Positions 10,948 through 21,312 of a stretch of DNA of 64,000 nt are shown piece after piece (the stretch's first letter is position 1; every line of letters starts with the position of its first letter). This stretch comes from Limnobaculum xujianqingii (lineage in GTDB: Bacteria > Pseudomonadota > Gammaproteobacteria > Enterobacterales > Enterobacteriaceae). The notes under the pieces were generated by a model. The model did no database searches and was not told the DNA's origin. It saw only the letters and a program-made list of their open reading frames with translations. Made by a program: the position numbers and the translations under genes. The stretch lies in the NCBI RefSeq assembly GCF_013394855.1, contig NZ_JABMLK010000001.1, positions 2,961,283 through 3,025,282 of the forward strand, read 5' to 3'.

Positions 10948-12462
10948 CTATTCAGCTCCGGAAAAAAGCTGTTTTTGTTTGCTGATTTCTTCATGTACCG
11001 CAAACAGACTGGCTTCAATTTTTTCCAGCCATTGCTTATTAATAAACAGGCAGGGTTGGGCATCGGTAAAATTTTTACGTTGCTGATTGAGTCTGGATTG
11101 AGCATTTTCCAACCGTTGAACCAACTCTTCTGTTGGTTGTATATGAAAGTTTTTGTCTGACAGTGACAGAATAGAAGGCGATAAACTTAAATCCCGAACA
11201 ATAAGTTGTAAATTATCATCAACGGCCATATCCAAAGATTGTGAAAAACCAATGCCGTTTAGTTTACCTTTTGGTGATTCACCTTTGGTTAACCATAATT
11301 CAATTTGCTGTTTTTCAATAACAATATGCGTTACTTCAATACCGTGGAGTTTTAGTGGTGTTTGTAATAATAGCGTTATCTTGTCGTCGGTAATATTAGC
11401 CGGTAATACATAGGTTTGTTTACGGTTAAACAGGGCTGTTTTACGTTCTAATTTTAAAGATAACTGATTAGATTGTTGTTGTTTGTATTTCAACCAGTCG
11501 GCGTTAATTTGTTGAATTTGTAATGTAATAATTTGCTGTTGAAATGCTTTCTCAGCAATTAACTGCTCAATTTGATGTTCTACCAGCGATAAAGAATTAA
11601 TATCGTGCCACAGGCAATCTTTTAACAAAATGAGGTCAATAGGGCTTATCGCATCTCTGTCACTAAAAAATGCACTGGCTTGCAAAAGTCGGATAGCTTT
11701 TTTCCAACGACGATCGGAAATATAAGGTCCATTATTCAAAGCATTAAGGTTTTGGCGCAATGAATAGATCAGTTCAAAGACCTCATCAGGTAATTTTACC
11801 TGGTTAATTTGCTGTTGCCATTCAACGTATTCTTCATCGCTGATACTTAATGATTCAATGGCTGAATTAAGCTTTTCACTGGTTTGATGATTAATCATCG
11901 ATAAAAAGTTAGCTTTATCCTGAATATTGTTGAGTGATAAACGGATTAACATCCTGTCATATAAGGCTTCAAGACTATTGTCTTCTTCAGGAAGTTCGTT
12001 AGAGGCAGTAACTAATAATCGCAATGGCATGGCAACTTCGGTATCACCATTACGAAAATGCCTTTCATTTATTGCGGTTAGCAATGTATTTAGAATGGCA
12101 GGACCTGCTTTCCATATTTCATCTAAAAAAACTATTTCAGCTTCAGGGAGATAATTTTTAGTTAATCTAATATATCGACCATCTTCTTTTAATGCCTGAA
12201 TAGATAATGGCCCAAATACTTCTTCTGGCGTTGAAAAACGCGTCATTAAATATTCGAAAGCATTGGCCTGCTTAAATGAGTATTTTAATCGACGAGCTAT
12301 CATGCTTTTAGCAATACCCGGAGGCCCCAACAGGAAAACACTTTCCCCACAGAGCGCGGCTAACAGGCAAAGTCTTATGACGTGTTGACGTTCATAAAGA
12401 TCGGTTTCAAGGATACTGCTTAAACGAGTTATTCGTTCTGACAGGTATTTAGATTTAAGCAT
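10948..12462 (-). CDS. ravA: MoxR-family AAA+ ATPase RavA
   Basis: AAA+ ATPase that forms hexamers, in E. coli also binding the lysine decarboxylase LdcI, and works with ViaA. Walker A GPPGIAKS, Walker [13 protein letters not shown] and sensor 1 TASNELPE are visible in the first 150 residues; the C-terminal LARA-type and triple-helix regions follow. The open frame reaches a TTG at 12510, but similarity to E. coli starts at the ATG at 12462 ([16 protein letters not shown]), giving 504 aa. A clear ribosome site is lacking at either start, so the start is less certain than the identity. Confidence 0.94.
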   Translation of the reverse strand: MLKSKYLSERITRLSSILETDLYERQHVIRLCLLAALCGESVFLLGPPGIAKSMIARRLKYSFKQANAFEYLMTRFSTPEEVFGPLSIQALKEDGRYIRLTKNYLPEAEIVFLDEIWKAGPAILNTLLTAINERHFRNGDTEVAMPLRLLVTASNELPEEDNSLEALYDRMLIRLSLNNIQDKANFLSMINHQTSEKLNSAIESLSISDEEYVEWQQQINQVKLPDEVFELIYSLRQNLNALNNGPYISDRRWKKAIRLLQASAFFSDRDAISPIDLILLKDCLWHDINSLSLVEHQIEQLIAEKAFQQQIITLQIQQINADWLKYKQQQSNQLSLKLERKTALFNRKQTYVLPANITDDKITLLLQTPLKLHGIEVTHIVIEKQQIELWLTKGESPKGKLNGIGFSQSLDMAVDDNLQLIVRDLSLSPSILSLSDKNFHIQPTEELVQRLENAQSRLNQQRKNFTDAQPCLFINKQWLEKIEASLFAVHEEISKQKQLFSGAE

Positions 12463-12673
12463 AATGAGGACGACTGAATAATAATTAGTTAAAAAATTAT
12501 AGCAGATCAATGATTAGTAATACTTTTACTTTCCAACTAAAATAGATCAATCAGGGAAAACAAACGTCGTTATGGAATATATTATTCATATCTGCTTTAT
12601 ATAGAGCAGATAGTTATCATTATGCCTTTGGTTCTCTAACCACCGCATAAAAACGCGGATACAAGAAGCAATT

Positions 12674-14542
12674 ATGAGTACAGATAATAAACGCTCGTTG
12701 CCGGCAACCATGTTAGCCACAATTGGTGTGGTTTATGGTGATATAGGTACCAGCCCTCTTTATACCTTAAGAGAATGTTTTTCGGGCTACTATGGATTTA
12801 GCGTTGAACCGGATGTCATTTTTGGTTTTCTGTCATTAATTTTCTGGATGCTTATTTTAGTGGTATCCCTTAAGTATCTGAGTTTTGTTATGCGGGCAGA
12901 TAACGCCGGTGAAGGTGGTATTCTGACGCTAATGTCTCTGGCGGGTAGATATGCCAGCGATAAAAAAACCGCATTTGTGGTGATTATTGGCCTGATTGGC
13001 GGCAGCTTCTTTTACGGTGAAGTGGTAATTACTCCGGCAGTTTCCGTAATGTCCGCTTTGGAAGGGTTAGAGATTCTGGCTCCTTCTCTTGATGCCTACA
13101 TTGTTCCCTGTGCGGTAGTTGTGTTAACCATTCTATTCTGTATTCAGAAGCACGGAACCGGTGGTGTTAGTAAAGTATTTGCTCCGGTTATGCTGCTTTG
13201 GTTTTTTGTTATTGGTTTATTGGGTATCCGCAGCATTATGGCCAGTCCGGAAGTGTTGTATGCATTGAATCCTTCCTGGGCGATTGGCTTTTTCCTTGAA
13301 TATAAGGCGTTATCGTTTTTTGCACTTGGGGCTGTAGTTTTGGCTATTACCGGTGTGGAAGCGTTGTATGCGGATATGGGGCACTTTGGCAAAATGCCCA
13401 TTCGCTATGCCTGGTTTACCGTGGTATTGCCCTGTCTGGTTCTGAATTACTTTGGTCAGGGTGCTCTGTTGCTAAGAAGCCCGGAAGCGATAAAAAATCC
13501 ATTCTTTCTGCTGGCGCCTGATTGGGCATTAATTCCGTTGTTGATTTTGGCCGCACTGGCTACGGTTATTGCCTCTCAGGCGGTTATATCTGGTGTGTTC
13601 TCGCTGACCCGGCAGGCGGTGCATTTAGGTTATTTACCACCAATGAAAATTTTGCACACATCTGATATGGAGGCGGGGCAAATCTATATCCCTGTGATTA
13701 ACTGGCTGCTGTATATTGCTGTGGTACTGGTTATTGTGACTTTCAAACACTCCAGTAATCTTGCCGCCGCTTATGGTATTGCCGTAACAGGAACCATGGT
13801 GATTACCTCAATACTCTCTTGTATTGTGGCTAATCAGAACTGGCACTGGCCGCGTATTGCGACCGTCACTATTCTGACGGTTTTACTGTTTGTTGATATT
13901 CCACTGTTTTCAGCTAACGCCGTTAAGGTGTTCTCCGGCGGTTGGTTACCGTTGCTGCTGGGGTTGTGTATGTTTATAGTGATGACCTCCTGGAAAAGCG
14001 AACGCTTCCGTCTGCTGCGTCGTTTACATGAGCATGGTAATTCTCTGGAAGCGTTAATTGCTTCGCTGGAAAAGAATCCGCCTACCCGGGTGAAGGGAAC
14101 TGCGGTGTTTATGATTCGTACTACCAACGTTATTCCATTCTCTTTGCTGCATAATTTAACCCATAACAAAGTGCTGCATGAGAGAGTCATTCTGATGACG
14201 ATAAAAACTGTTGATACTCCTTATGTACATAACGTTCAGCGGGTGACAATTGAGCAGCTTTCACCGTCGTTTTGGCGGGTAGTGTCGAGTTATGGTTATA
14301 AAGAAACGCCAAATGTTGAAAACATCTTCTATCTGTGTGGATTGGAGGGGCTGTCGTTTAGCATGGAGGAAACCTCTTTCTTCCTTTCCCACGAATCGGT
14401 GAAATTAGGTAAACGTCCGTGGTATTTAAAAATCCGCGGGCAGCTGTTTTTGGCGCTTAATCGTAATGCGTTGAGGGCTCCGGACCAGTTTAAGATACCG
14501 CCGAATAGGGTGATTGAGTTGGGGACGCAGATAGATATCTAA
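12674..14542 (+). CDS. kup: Low-affinity potassium uptake protein Kup
   Basis: Proton-coupled potassium transporter of the KUP/HAK family in the inner membrane. The length of 622 aa equals E. coli Kup. It has the family signature [17 protein letters not shown] at residues 18-34, twelve hydrophobic segments up to about residue 440 and a C-terminal cytoplasmic domain. It is divergent from ravA across a 211-bp gap. A composite hairpin repeat follows the gene. Confidence 0.97.
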   Translation: MSTDNKRSLPATMLATIGVVYGDIGTSPLYTLRECFSGYYGFSVEPDVIFGFLSLIFWMLILVVSLKYLSFVMRADNAGEGGILTLMSLAGRYASDKKTAFVVIIGLIGGSFFYGEVVITPAVSVMSALEGLEILAPSLDAYIVPCAVVVLTILFCIQKHGTGGVSKVFAPVMLLWFFVIGLLGIRSIMASPEVLYALNPSWAIGFFLEYKALSFFALGAVVLAITGVEALYADMGHFGKMPIRYAWFTVVLPCLVLNYFGQGALLLRSPEAIKNPFFLLAPDWALIPLLILAALATVIASQAVISGVFSLTRQAVHLGYLPPMKILHTSDMEAGQIYIPVINWLLYIAVVLVIVTFKHSSNLAAAYGIAVTGTMVITSILSCIVANQNWHWPRIATVTILTVLLFVDIPLFSANAVKVFSGGWLPLLLGLCMFIVMTSWKSERFRLLRRLHEHGNSLEALIASLEKNPPTRVKGTAVFMIRTTNVIPFSLLHNLTHNKVLHERVILMTIKTVDTPYVHNVQRVTIEQLSPSFWRVVSSYGYKETPNVENIFYLCGLEGLSFSMEETSFFLSHESVKLGKRPWYLKIRGQLFLALNRNALRAPDQFKIPPNRVIELGTQIDI

Positions 14543-14578
14543 TTTCTTCGAATTATAGTTATATTTTTAATCAGCTAT

Positions 14579-14815
14579 GAGGATATTCCGGCCGTAAAGA
14601 CGATATTGTACATATCTCCTTTGTGCTCGGCCGGAAGACCATCAATACTTAAGTTCGGAGTGCGTCGGGCCTACCTTTCCTAGGGGCCGTTACAAAACAC
14701 CTTTGGTATTTTGCCCTTCGGGCCAGCGCTAGCGCTGTTCAAACAGGCTTTGCCTGTTTGTCGTTGGCTAACGCCAAGTCGACCCCAACGGAAAGCTCTC
14801 CCTCCGATTAGCTTC
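14579..14815 (+). repeat. Composite intergenic hairpin repeat, copy 1 (full)
   Basis: Most complete copy of a dispersed repeat. Part A (about 14583-14638) is a hairpin with arms TTCCGGCCG and CGGCCGGAA. After a GTCGGGCCT junction (about 14664), part B (about 14690-14790) is a chain of short hairpins: CCCTTCGGG, CAGCGCTAGCGCTG, AAACAGGC-TTT-GCCTGTTT and TTGGC-TAAC-GCCAA. It ends CTCCCTCCGATT. It sits between the convergent kup and hsrA genes. Related copies occur at 42539, 42724, 44880 and 53470. Confidence 0.85.
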
Positions 14816-14849
14816 GCTAACAGCTAAATTTATCCAGAGATAATTATTA

Positions 14850-16241
14850 TTAATCCTTTCTTCCTGCTATCAAATTATCCCCGTCGCCAGGTTTTAGCAT
14901 GATAAATACCAGTGAGGATAAGAAGGTGATAACGCCCATGGTGATGAAGGTGTAGTGGAAATGGTCGATGGTGTTTCCGCTGGAGAAGGTTTCGTAAGCG
15001 TGAAGTACGGTTGCGCTGACGGCGACGCCAAAGCTGATGGATAGCTGTTGGGTTACTGCCATCAGGCTATTGCCGGAGCTGGCGGTTTTGTCGGTTAAGT
15101 CACCCAGCGTGATGGTATTCATGGCGGTGAACTGTATGGACATTACCATTCCCATAAGAAACAGGGGAATTATCAGCATCCAGAGCGGTTCTGCCGGGTC
15201 TTGTAGTGAGAATTGAGAGATCATTGCGCCAATTAGCAGGGTAACGCCAATCAGCGTATTGCGGTAACCAAATTTATTCAGCACTTTAGTGACTATCGAT
15301 TTAGCCAGCAGTGAGCCAACGGCGGTTGGAGCCATCATACAGCCAGCTATCAGCGCTGAATAGCCAAAGCCGATTTGTAGCATTAGCGGCATCAGGAAAG
15401 GAACGCTTCCGGTTCCTAAGCGCGAAACGATGCTGCCGAGAATACCAACGGAGAAAGTGCGGATCTTAAATAGTGATAAATGAAACAGCGGATGCCGGTA
15501 TCTAAGAGCATGCCACACGTACAGGAAAAGTAAAATTATTCCTGAAATAAAGATCAGTATGGCTAATTGCGTTGAAACAATGCGTTCGCTAAACAGTGAC
15601 AATCCGCTGAGTAGCATCACCAGGCTTAAGCCAAATAACAGAAAGCCTAAAATATCAAATTTACGACCGGGAACGGTAAAGTCAGGCATATATTTACGGG
15701 CGTAGAACATTCCTATTAGCCCGATAGGAATATTTATCAGGAATATCCAGTGCCAGGTGGCGTATGTGACTAACCATCCCCCCAATAACGGGCCAACAAT
15801 AGGGCCAATTAATCCGGGTATGGTGACAAAATTTAATACGGGTAATAGTTCACTGCGAGGATAGGCTCTTAATAGTGCAAGGCGGGCAACGGGCATCATC
15901 ATCGCTCCGCCCACACCCTGAATAATTCGCGAAATAACCAGCATTGATAATGAATGTGACAGGGCACATGACAGTGAACCAAGCACAAACAATAAAACAG
16001 AAATCATGAAGACTTTGCGAGTGCCAAAGCGATCGGCCAGCCAACCGCTAATGGGAATCAACATGGCAACAGTAAGCGTATAGCTAATAATGGCCGACTG
16101 CATTGCCAAAGGGGAATGATTAAGACTTTTAGCAATAGCTGGAATCGCCGTGTTTAATATGGTGGCATCCAGAGCCTGCATAAAGAACGCAGTAGCGGCA
16201 ATCCAGGGGAGGCCGGCTACACTACGCGCTGATTGAGTCAT
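14850..16241 (-). CDS. hsrA: MFS multidrug-type transporter, HsrA (YieO) family
   Basis: Major facilitator of the DHA2 (14-helix, EmrB/QacA) group, 463 aa. The loop motif DRFGTRKVF follows helix 2 and [15 protein letters not shown] is the family motif in helix 4. In E. coli the same pair, yieO/hsrA followed upstream by yieP, lies a few genes from kup; here too the yieP-like regulator is just upstream with a 3-bp gap. Substrate is unknown; drug export is inferred from the family. Confidence 0.85.
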   Translation of the reverse strand: MTQSARSVAGLPWIAATAFFMQALDATILNTAIPAIAKSLNHSPLAMQSAIISYTLTVAMLIPISGWLADRFGTRKVFMISVLLFVLGSLSCALSHSLSMLVISRIIQGVGGAMMMPVARLALLRAYPRSELLPVLNFVTIPGLIGPIVGPLLGGWLVTYATWHWIFLINIPIGLIGMFYARKYMPDFTVPGRKFDILGFLLFGLSLVMLLSGLSLFSERIVSTQLAILIFISGIILLFLYVWHALRYRHPLFHLSLFKIRTFSVGILGSIVSRLGTGSVPFLMPLMLQIGFGYSALIAGCMMAPTAVGSLLAKSIVTKVLNKFGYRNTLIGVTLLIGAMISQFSLQDPAEPLWMLIIPLFLMGMVMSIQFTAMNTITLGDLTDKTASSGNSLMAVTQQLSISFGVAVSATVLHAYETFSSGNTIDHFHYTFITMGVITFLSSLVFIMLKPGDGDNLIAGRKD

Positions 16242-16244
16242 TCA

Positions 16245-16964
16245 TTATCCTGCGGTTGATTCAATACTGTAAATCTTAATGTCCTTTTCTAATAATTCCT
16301 GTGTAGCCTTAAGTGCTTCGGCACTATCCTTTTTTAGAATAGCATCAACAATGGATTGATGGTGTTCCAGCTTGATCACTTCATTATTGGTTACCGATCT
16401 GAAGTAGGTTTGATAGACCGAACTGAACAGGCTGGAGAAAGATGTCAAAAGCGGATTGCAGCTGGCATTGTAGATAAGCTTATGGAATTCCGTATCCACC
16501 TGTATCCATTTTTCAGCATCGAAATCTTTATGTAATGAGCGCATTTCTGCCATTAAAAGCGAGAGTTGATAGCGCTGTTCATTACTGGCGTGCATTGCAG
16601 CCAGAGCTGCTGCCTGAGGCTCTAACGCCCGGCGTAGTACCACAAAGTGTTGAGTAACTTCAAAAAAGTTATCTTTGCTAATCCACCATGAAAGCAGATC
16701 TTTATCGAGAAAATTCCAGTAATACTTAGGCATAACCCGCGTACCAATCCGCGGTCGGGCAAGTAACATTCCTTTAGCGGTAAGCATTTTCACTGCTTCT
16801 CTGATAGCGGTTCTGCTAACGCTATATATTTCACAGAGTTCATTTTCACCCGGCAGTATGCTTTCTGCTGCAAATTCGCCAGACAAAATGCGGTGCGCTA
16901 TCTTCTCTGCAACCAGGTAAGACAGATTTCGATGGGCAGCCTGCTGCTGAACATTAAATTGCAT
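16245..16964 (-). CDS. yieP: GntR/FadR-family transcriptional regulator (YieP-like)
   Basis: A 239 aa regulator with an N-terminal winged helix (about residues 15-80, with GENELCEIYSVSRTAIREAV as recognition region) and a C-terminal all-helical FCD ligand domain (about 95-225; conserved His in DTEFHKLIY). It is cotranscribed with the downstream transporter gene, which it may control. Similarity and neighbourhood match E. coli YieP. The effector molecule is not evident. Confidence 0.85.
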   Translation of the reverse strand: MQFNVQQQAAHRNLSYLVAEKIAHRILSGEFAAESILPGENELCEIYSVSRTAIREAVKMLTAKGMLLARPRIGTRVMPKYYWNFLDKDLLSWWISKDNFFEVTQHFVVLRRALEPQAAALAAMHASNEQRYQLSLLMAEMRSLHKDFDAEKWIQVDTEFHKLIYNASCNPLLTSFSSLFSSVYQTYFRSVTNNEVIKLEHHQSIVDAILKKDSAEALKATQELLEKDIKIYSIESTAG

Positions 16965-17254
16965 TATGTTAAGTATCCTTTCGCGGTTATCAATGTAAAC
17001 TATTTGATTTTTAATAATTATTATTTGTTGTTATTCAACGAGGAACATCTCATTTTATCCCATAAAAGGCGATAAAATAACAAACTCTTCGCCATATTAT
17101 GATCACACGCAATCGATAACGTATTTAATCCAGTTAAATAAATAAGATAGGAATTATCTATCAGGGTTAATTGCGGATAAATTTTCTGTATTTGGGATAA
17201 ACAACGAATCTCTAACAATAGTTTTAGCGGATGAAACACCTTTTTGGAAATAAA

Positions 17255-18499
17255 TTACTCTTCCTGCGGAGGCTCATGTACTTTTCTTGCCAGAAACCAA
17301 TAAGAGTAGACGGCATTAATCAATACCACTATAGCAGTAACGATAAATACTGCACGAAACCCGAGGGTTGCGGCTACGCCGGAACCCAGTAGTGGGCCGC
17401 TAACATTACCTATATCGCGAAATGATTGGTTATAGCTGAATATTCGTCCGGCTACCTGATTACTGCAATTATAAATTAGCAGGGTTTGTACCGCTGGTAA
17501 TAGTGCGCCATCAGCCACCCCCAACAGAAAACGCAGTGCTGCCAGTTGCCAAGGATTTTGCACAAATGCCATGGGGATCAGTACCAAAATGGAGAAAATC
17601 AGCATGGCTATCAAAATACGTTCCGGCCCGATGCGATCGCCTAATTTACCTAATCGTGGTGCGCTTAACAGGGCAGCAAAGCCGGGGACGGAAGCAATAA
17701 ATCCGCTAATAAAAGCCAGGTTCTCAATATTATTTGATATTTCACGCACATACAGCGTCAGAATTGGTGCAATAGAGCCAGTTGCTACCTGAATAATCAT
17801 GGTGGTAACAAATAGTCCCAGTACCAGTTTGGGCTTACTCAGTGAGGCAAAAACTTGTCGTCCGCTCAACATGTCTTTTTTATGTACTCGGGTGAACTGC
17901 TCTTTAACCGCATACCAGGTCAGCAGGAAACAGATAAACAGTACGCTGGCGGTAATAAAGAACACCGGACGCAGACCATAACGGTCAGCCAGAAAACCAC
18001 CAATCAGTGGCCCTAACAGGGCTCCACTAACAGCCCCGGTTGACAGGGTTCCCAGTGCCCATCCGCTACGGTTGCGGGGTACCTGAGTGGCTATTAGCGC
18101 ATTGGCGTTGGGTACAAATCCTCCCAATACACCTAACATTGCGCGTAACCCAAGGAACTGCCAGATATTCTGGGCCAATCCCATTAATACCATAATAATT
18201 GCCATACCCAACGCTGAGCGAAGCAGCATCAGTTTTCGACCACGACGATCCGCTAACCCGCCCCAAAATGGGGAAGCCAGGGCAGAAAACAGGAAGGTGA
18301 TACTGAAAACCAGACCTGACCATAAATTCAGTTCACGGTGGCCGGTTATGCCGAGTTGCTCTACATATAAAGGTAAGAAAGGCATCACCAGGCTAAAGGC
18401 TGCCCCGGTGAGAAAACATCCAATCCAAACCACCATCAGATTTCTCTGCCAGTTAACTGGTTCAGTGAGTTCTATCGTGTCGGGATCTTCTGTTGGCAT
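17255..18499 (-). CDS. mdtG: MFS multidrug efflux protein MdtG
   Basis: Twelve-helix major facilitator of 414 aa, very similar to E. coli MdtG (YceE), which confers resistance to fosfomycin and deoxycholate when overproduced. Family motifs include [20 protein letters not shown] after helix 2 and [19 protein letters not shown] in the middle. In E. coli mdtG lies elsewhere (24 min), so its position near oriC is different. Interestingly mviM, an E. coli neighbour region gene of mdtG, is also in this window. Confidence 0.92.
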   Translation of the reverse strand: MPTEDPDTIELTEPVNWQRNLMVVWIGCFLTGAAFSLVMPFLPLYVEQLGITGHRELNLWSGLVFSITFLFSALASPFWGGLADRRGRKLMLLRSALGMAIIMVLMGLAQNIWQFLGLRAMLGVLGGFVPNANALIATQVPRNRSGWALGTLSTGAVSGALLGPLIGGFLADRYGLRPVFFITASVLFICFLLTWYAVKEQFTRVHKKDMLSGRQVFASLSKPKLVLGLFVTTMIIQVATGSIAPILTLYVREISNNIENLAFISGFIASVPGFAALLSAPRLGKLGDRIGPERILIAMLIFSILVLIPMAFVQNPWQLAALRFLLGVADGALLPAVQTLLIYNCSNQVAGRIFSYNQSFRDIGNVSGPLLGSGVAATLGFRAVFIVTAIVVLINAVYSYWFLARKVHEPPQEE

Positions 18500-18613
18500 G
18501 TTTGACCTGCATAGAGTGGTATTACGGCGAGTGTTTAATACACAATCTCAGAATGCCACTAATACCGCCCTTTTAAAACCGGAATTCAGTTAAAACAGGG
18601 CGGTAAATCAATT

Positions 18614-19282
18614 TTACGACTGATAAATATTCCAGCCTCTTTTTTTCCATAACTCCGGTAGTTCACTCATATTATAGAATGTGGTGACCAGAGGGTGATC
18701 GATTGGCTGGTTGTGTGGATCGGCACAGTAGTAAAATACCGGAATACCGGCAGCAATACCCGCATGAGCTCCTGCAACGGAGTCCTCAACTAAAATACAT
18801 TTTTCCAATGGAATATCGAGACTATCGCAGGCAAATGCCAATAGTGCCGGATCGGGTTTCCAACGCTGGATATCAAAAGCGCTATACAAGTGGTCGCCAA
18901 AGAAATCGATCAGTTTGGTTAGCCCCAGAGAATGCTGCATTTTGCTGACCGGACCATTAGAAACAACGGCCATAGGCACAGTAATGCCTTCCAACAAAGG
19001 ACGGATCCCTTCAATCGGCTTCAGGCTCAGTTCGAACAACCGTGCCATATCCTGCCGGTACTCTTTCTCCAGTTTTTCGTCAGGCTGATCGAGACCATAG
19101 GTCTCTCTGACTTGAGCAAACACTTTATAAAGGTTAGTTCCTTTAAACTGTTTTATGCACTCTTCTGTAGAAAGTGGAATGCCATAGCTCTTAAAAACGT
19201 TAGAAAAAGATTCACAACATAAAATCTCGCTGTCTACTAAGGTGCCATCACTATCAAACAGCACGCATTCAACCGGTTGCAT
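18614..19282 (-). CDS. yieH: HAD-superfamily phosphatase YieH (6-phosphogluconate phosphatase type)
   Basis: Haloacid-dehalogenase-like hydrolase of 222 aa, closely similar to E. coli YieH. The catalytic motif is FDSDGTLVDSE (Asp at residues 9 and 11), motif II is VVSNGP, the Lys is in RWKPDPALL and motif IV is LVEDSVAGAHAG. As in E. coli it is divergent from the adenine permease gene adeP. The in vivo substrate is not certain; E. coli YieH acts on 6-phosphogluconate and purine phosphates in vitro. Confidence 0.92.
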   Translation of the reverse strand: MQPVECVLFDSDGTLVDSEILCCESFSNVFKSYGIPLSTEECIKQFKGTNLYKVFAQVRETYGLDQPDEKLEKEYRQDMARLFELSLKPIEGIRPLLEGITVPMAVVSNGPVSKMQHSLGLTKLIDFFGDHLYSAFDIQRWKPDPALLAFACDSLDIPLEKCILVEDSVAGAHAGIAAGIPVFYYCADPHNQPIDHPLVTTFYNMSELPELWKKRGWNIYQS

Positions 19283-19463
19283 AATTTATTCCTTTACAAG
19301 TGACCAATGTGTTTCATGCCATGTGGCATTGTATATATTAAAACAGCGTTTCAAAAAATGATAGCCCTTTGTTTATTTTGAATTTTTTGATACTTATCAT
19401 ATGGTTTGTAGTACAAAACGACCTGTCAGAGTAAGAACTTAATGATAAAAACTTAAATAATTC

Positions 19464-19479
19464 ATGTAATCGATTGCGT
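19464..19479. promoter_or_regulatory. PurR operator upstream of adeP
   Basis: The palindrome ATGTAATCGATTGCGT closely fits the PurR box (ACGCAAACGTTTGCGT). It lies 60-75 bp before the adeP start in the yieH-adeP divergent region. In E. coli yieG (adeP) belongs to the PurR regulon, so purine repression of adenine uptake is expected here. Confidence 0.75.
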
Positions 19480-19538
19480 ATTTTGGTATATGTAGCGGCT
19501 TAGTTTTCCATTACTTCATCTTTTTCCCGGATATCAAA

Positions 19539-20873
19539 ATGAACAAACCAGTTTCTGGACCTGCTAATGGGCAAGGATTACTAGAGCGCATATTTCAGTT
19601 AAATCAACATGGGACAACCATCAGAACTGAGATTGTAGCTGGCTTTACCACCTTTTTAACTATGGTTTATATCGTTTTTGTTAACCCTCAAATTTTAGGG
19701 GTGGCAGGAATGGATACCGAAGCCGTTTTTGTTACCACCTGTCTGGTTGCTGCATTTGGTAGCATCTTTATGGGGGTTTTGGCCAATCTGCCGGTTGCAC
19801 TGGCGCCAGCCATGGGGTTAAACGCCTTTTTTGCCTTCGTGGTGGTTGGGGCGATGGGCCATTCATGGCAAGTGGCCATGGGCGCTATTTTCTGGGGCTC
19901 TTTTGGTTTTCTGTTGCTGACGCTATTTCGGATTCGTTACTGGATGATCTCCAGTATCCCGGTTAGCCTGCGTGTGGGTATTACCAGCGGTATTGGTCTG
20001 TTTATCGGGATGATGGGGCTGAAAAACGCCGGTATTATTGTACCGAATCCTGATACGCTGGTGGCAGTAGGTAACCTGACCTCGCTGAATGTTGCGTTAG
20101 GTATTTTAGGTTTCTTTATTATTGCAGTACTGGCGGCAAAAAATATTCATGCGGCAGTACTGATCTCCATAGTGGTTACCACAGGTATTGGCCTGCTGGT
20201 GGGTGATGTAACCTATCAGGGCGTATTTTCTGCACCGCCAAGTATTGCCAGTATTGTTGGTCAGGTAGATGTAAAAGGGGCGTTGGATATTGGCTTAGCC
20301 GGCATCATCTTCTCTTTTATGTTGATTAACCTGTTTGACTCTTCCGGTACGTTAATTGCGGTAACCGACAAGGCCGGACTGGCAGATGAAAATGGTAAGT
20401 TCCCACGTATGAAACAGGCATTAATGGTGGACAGTATTACTTCTACCGCTGGTGCTTATTTGGGTACGTCCTCTATCTCTACCTATATTGAAAGCTCTTC
20501 CGGGGTTTCTGTTGGTGGAAGAACCGGACTGACGGCGGTTGTGGTTGGTCTGTTATTTTTGCTGGTTATCTTCCTGTCTCCATTGGCGAAAATGGTTCAG
20601 CCTTATGCCGTTGCTGGTGCGCTGATTTATGTGGGGGTTCTGATGACCTCCAGCCTGTCTCGTGTGAAATGGAATGATTTAACTGAAGCAACACCAGCGT
20701 TTATTACTGCAGTAATGATGCCGTTTACTTTCTCTATTACCGAAGGGATTGCTTTAGGTTTTATCTCTTACTGTGTAATGAAAGCGGGCGTTGGCCGTTG
20801 GAGAGAAATTAATCCTTGCGTACTGATTGTTGCTTTACTGTTTTTGATTAAGATTGTTTTTGTCGATCATTAA
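19539..20873 (+). CDS. adeP: Adenine permease AdeP (YieG), AzgA-type NCS2 transporter
   Basis: High-affinity adenine/proton symporter of the inner membrane. The 444 aa protein aligns throughout with E. coli AdeP: GFTTFLTMVYIVFVNPQILG near residue 38, ALAPAMGLNAFFAFVVV near 90, NLFDSSGTL near 265 and TSSISTYIESSSGVSVGGRT near 310. It is preceded by a PurR-like operator and followed by a strong terminator. Confidence 0.95.
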   Translation: MNKPVSGPANGQGLLERIFQLNQHGTTIRTEIVAGFTTFLTMVYIVFVNPQILGVAGMDTEAVFVTTCLVAAFGSIFMGVLANLPVALAPAMGLNAFFAFVVVGAMGHSWQVAMGAIFWGSFGFLLLTLFRIRYWMISSIPVSLRVGITSGIGLFIGMMGLKNAGIIVPNPDTLVAVGNLTSLNVALGILGFFIIAVLAAKNIHAAVLISIVVTTGIGLLVGDVTYQGVFSAPPSIASIVGQVDVKGALDIGLAGIIFSFMLINLFDSSGTLIAVTDKAGLADENGKFPRMKQALMVDSITSTAGAYLGTSSISTYIESSSGVSVGGRTGLTAVVVGLLFLLVIFLSPLAKMVQPYAVAGALIYVGVLMTSSLSRVKWNDLTEATPAFITAVMMPFTFSITEGIALGFISYCVMKAGVGRWREINPCVLIVALLFLIKIVFVDH

Positions 20874-20885
20874 TTTAATTGAAAA

Positions 20886-20917
20886 AAACCGGCCTGAAAT
20901 TCAGGCCGGTTTTTTAT
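20886..20917 (+). terminator. Rho-independent terminator of adeP
   Basis: Hairpin AACCGGCCTG-AAAT-TCAGGCCGGTT followed by a run of T, starting 13 bp after the adeP stop. The preceding A-run makes it potentially active also for the convergent minus-strand cluster ending at 20930. Confidence 0.9.
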
Positions 20918-20929
20918 TGTCTCCAGTAA

Positions 20930-21289
20930 TTAGTGAGTCTGAATAGCCGGAGATGAAGGTGTTTCCGTTTGTTTTTTTTCCTCAACAGCCTGATGAGCTT
21001 CCCGATAAGCGGTCAGAAACACGCTGAAAAAACCATTAGTTGGATACCATTGATCATCTTTCTTAACCACTGGCATATCGATATATAATTCCAGTTCTTT
21101 ATCTTTGTTAGCGTCGTCAAGCATCCGGCTCATCAAACCATCGTTATATCCAACGGCAAGAGGGCAGATATAATAAGGATCTTTGGTTACCTCACATTCG
21201 CTAAGGATTTTAATCCATGTGACTTTTTCCGGCATAGAGATGATGTATTTGCCGGTATTACCGCCATTAATAATTTTATCCAACTGCAT
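20930..21289 (-). CDS. Hypothetical protein, last gene of a minus-strand cluster
   Basis: A 119 aa soluble-looking protein that I do not recognise. It has no signal peptide or membrane helix; the central part holds the segment CEVTKDPYYICPLAVGYNDG and the C-terminal 20 residues are Glu/Gln/Ser/Thr/Pro rich and probably disordered. It lies 23 bp after the downstream end of a TM protein gene on the same strand and shares the terminator region with adeP, so it is probably cotranscribed with the two repeat-domain membrane proteins upstream. Confidence 0.65.
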   Translation of the reverse strand: MQLDKIINGGNTGKYIISMPEKVTWIKILSECEVTKDPYYICPLAVGYNDGLMSRMLDDANKDKELELYIDMPVVKKDDQWYPTNGFFSVFLTAYREAHQAVEEKKQTETPSSPAIQTH

Positions 21290-21312
21290 CAGACCCGCCA
21301 GAAACGCGATTT

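Noticed and set aside
14850..18499. A drug-resistance island (two MFS transporters close together)
   Set aside because: Both are common chromosomal enterobacterial genes (hsrA and mdtG types) with separate promoters and no mobile elements around.
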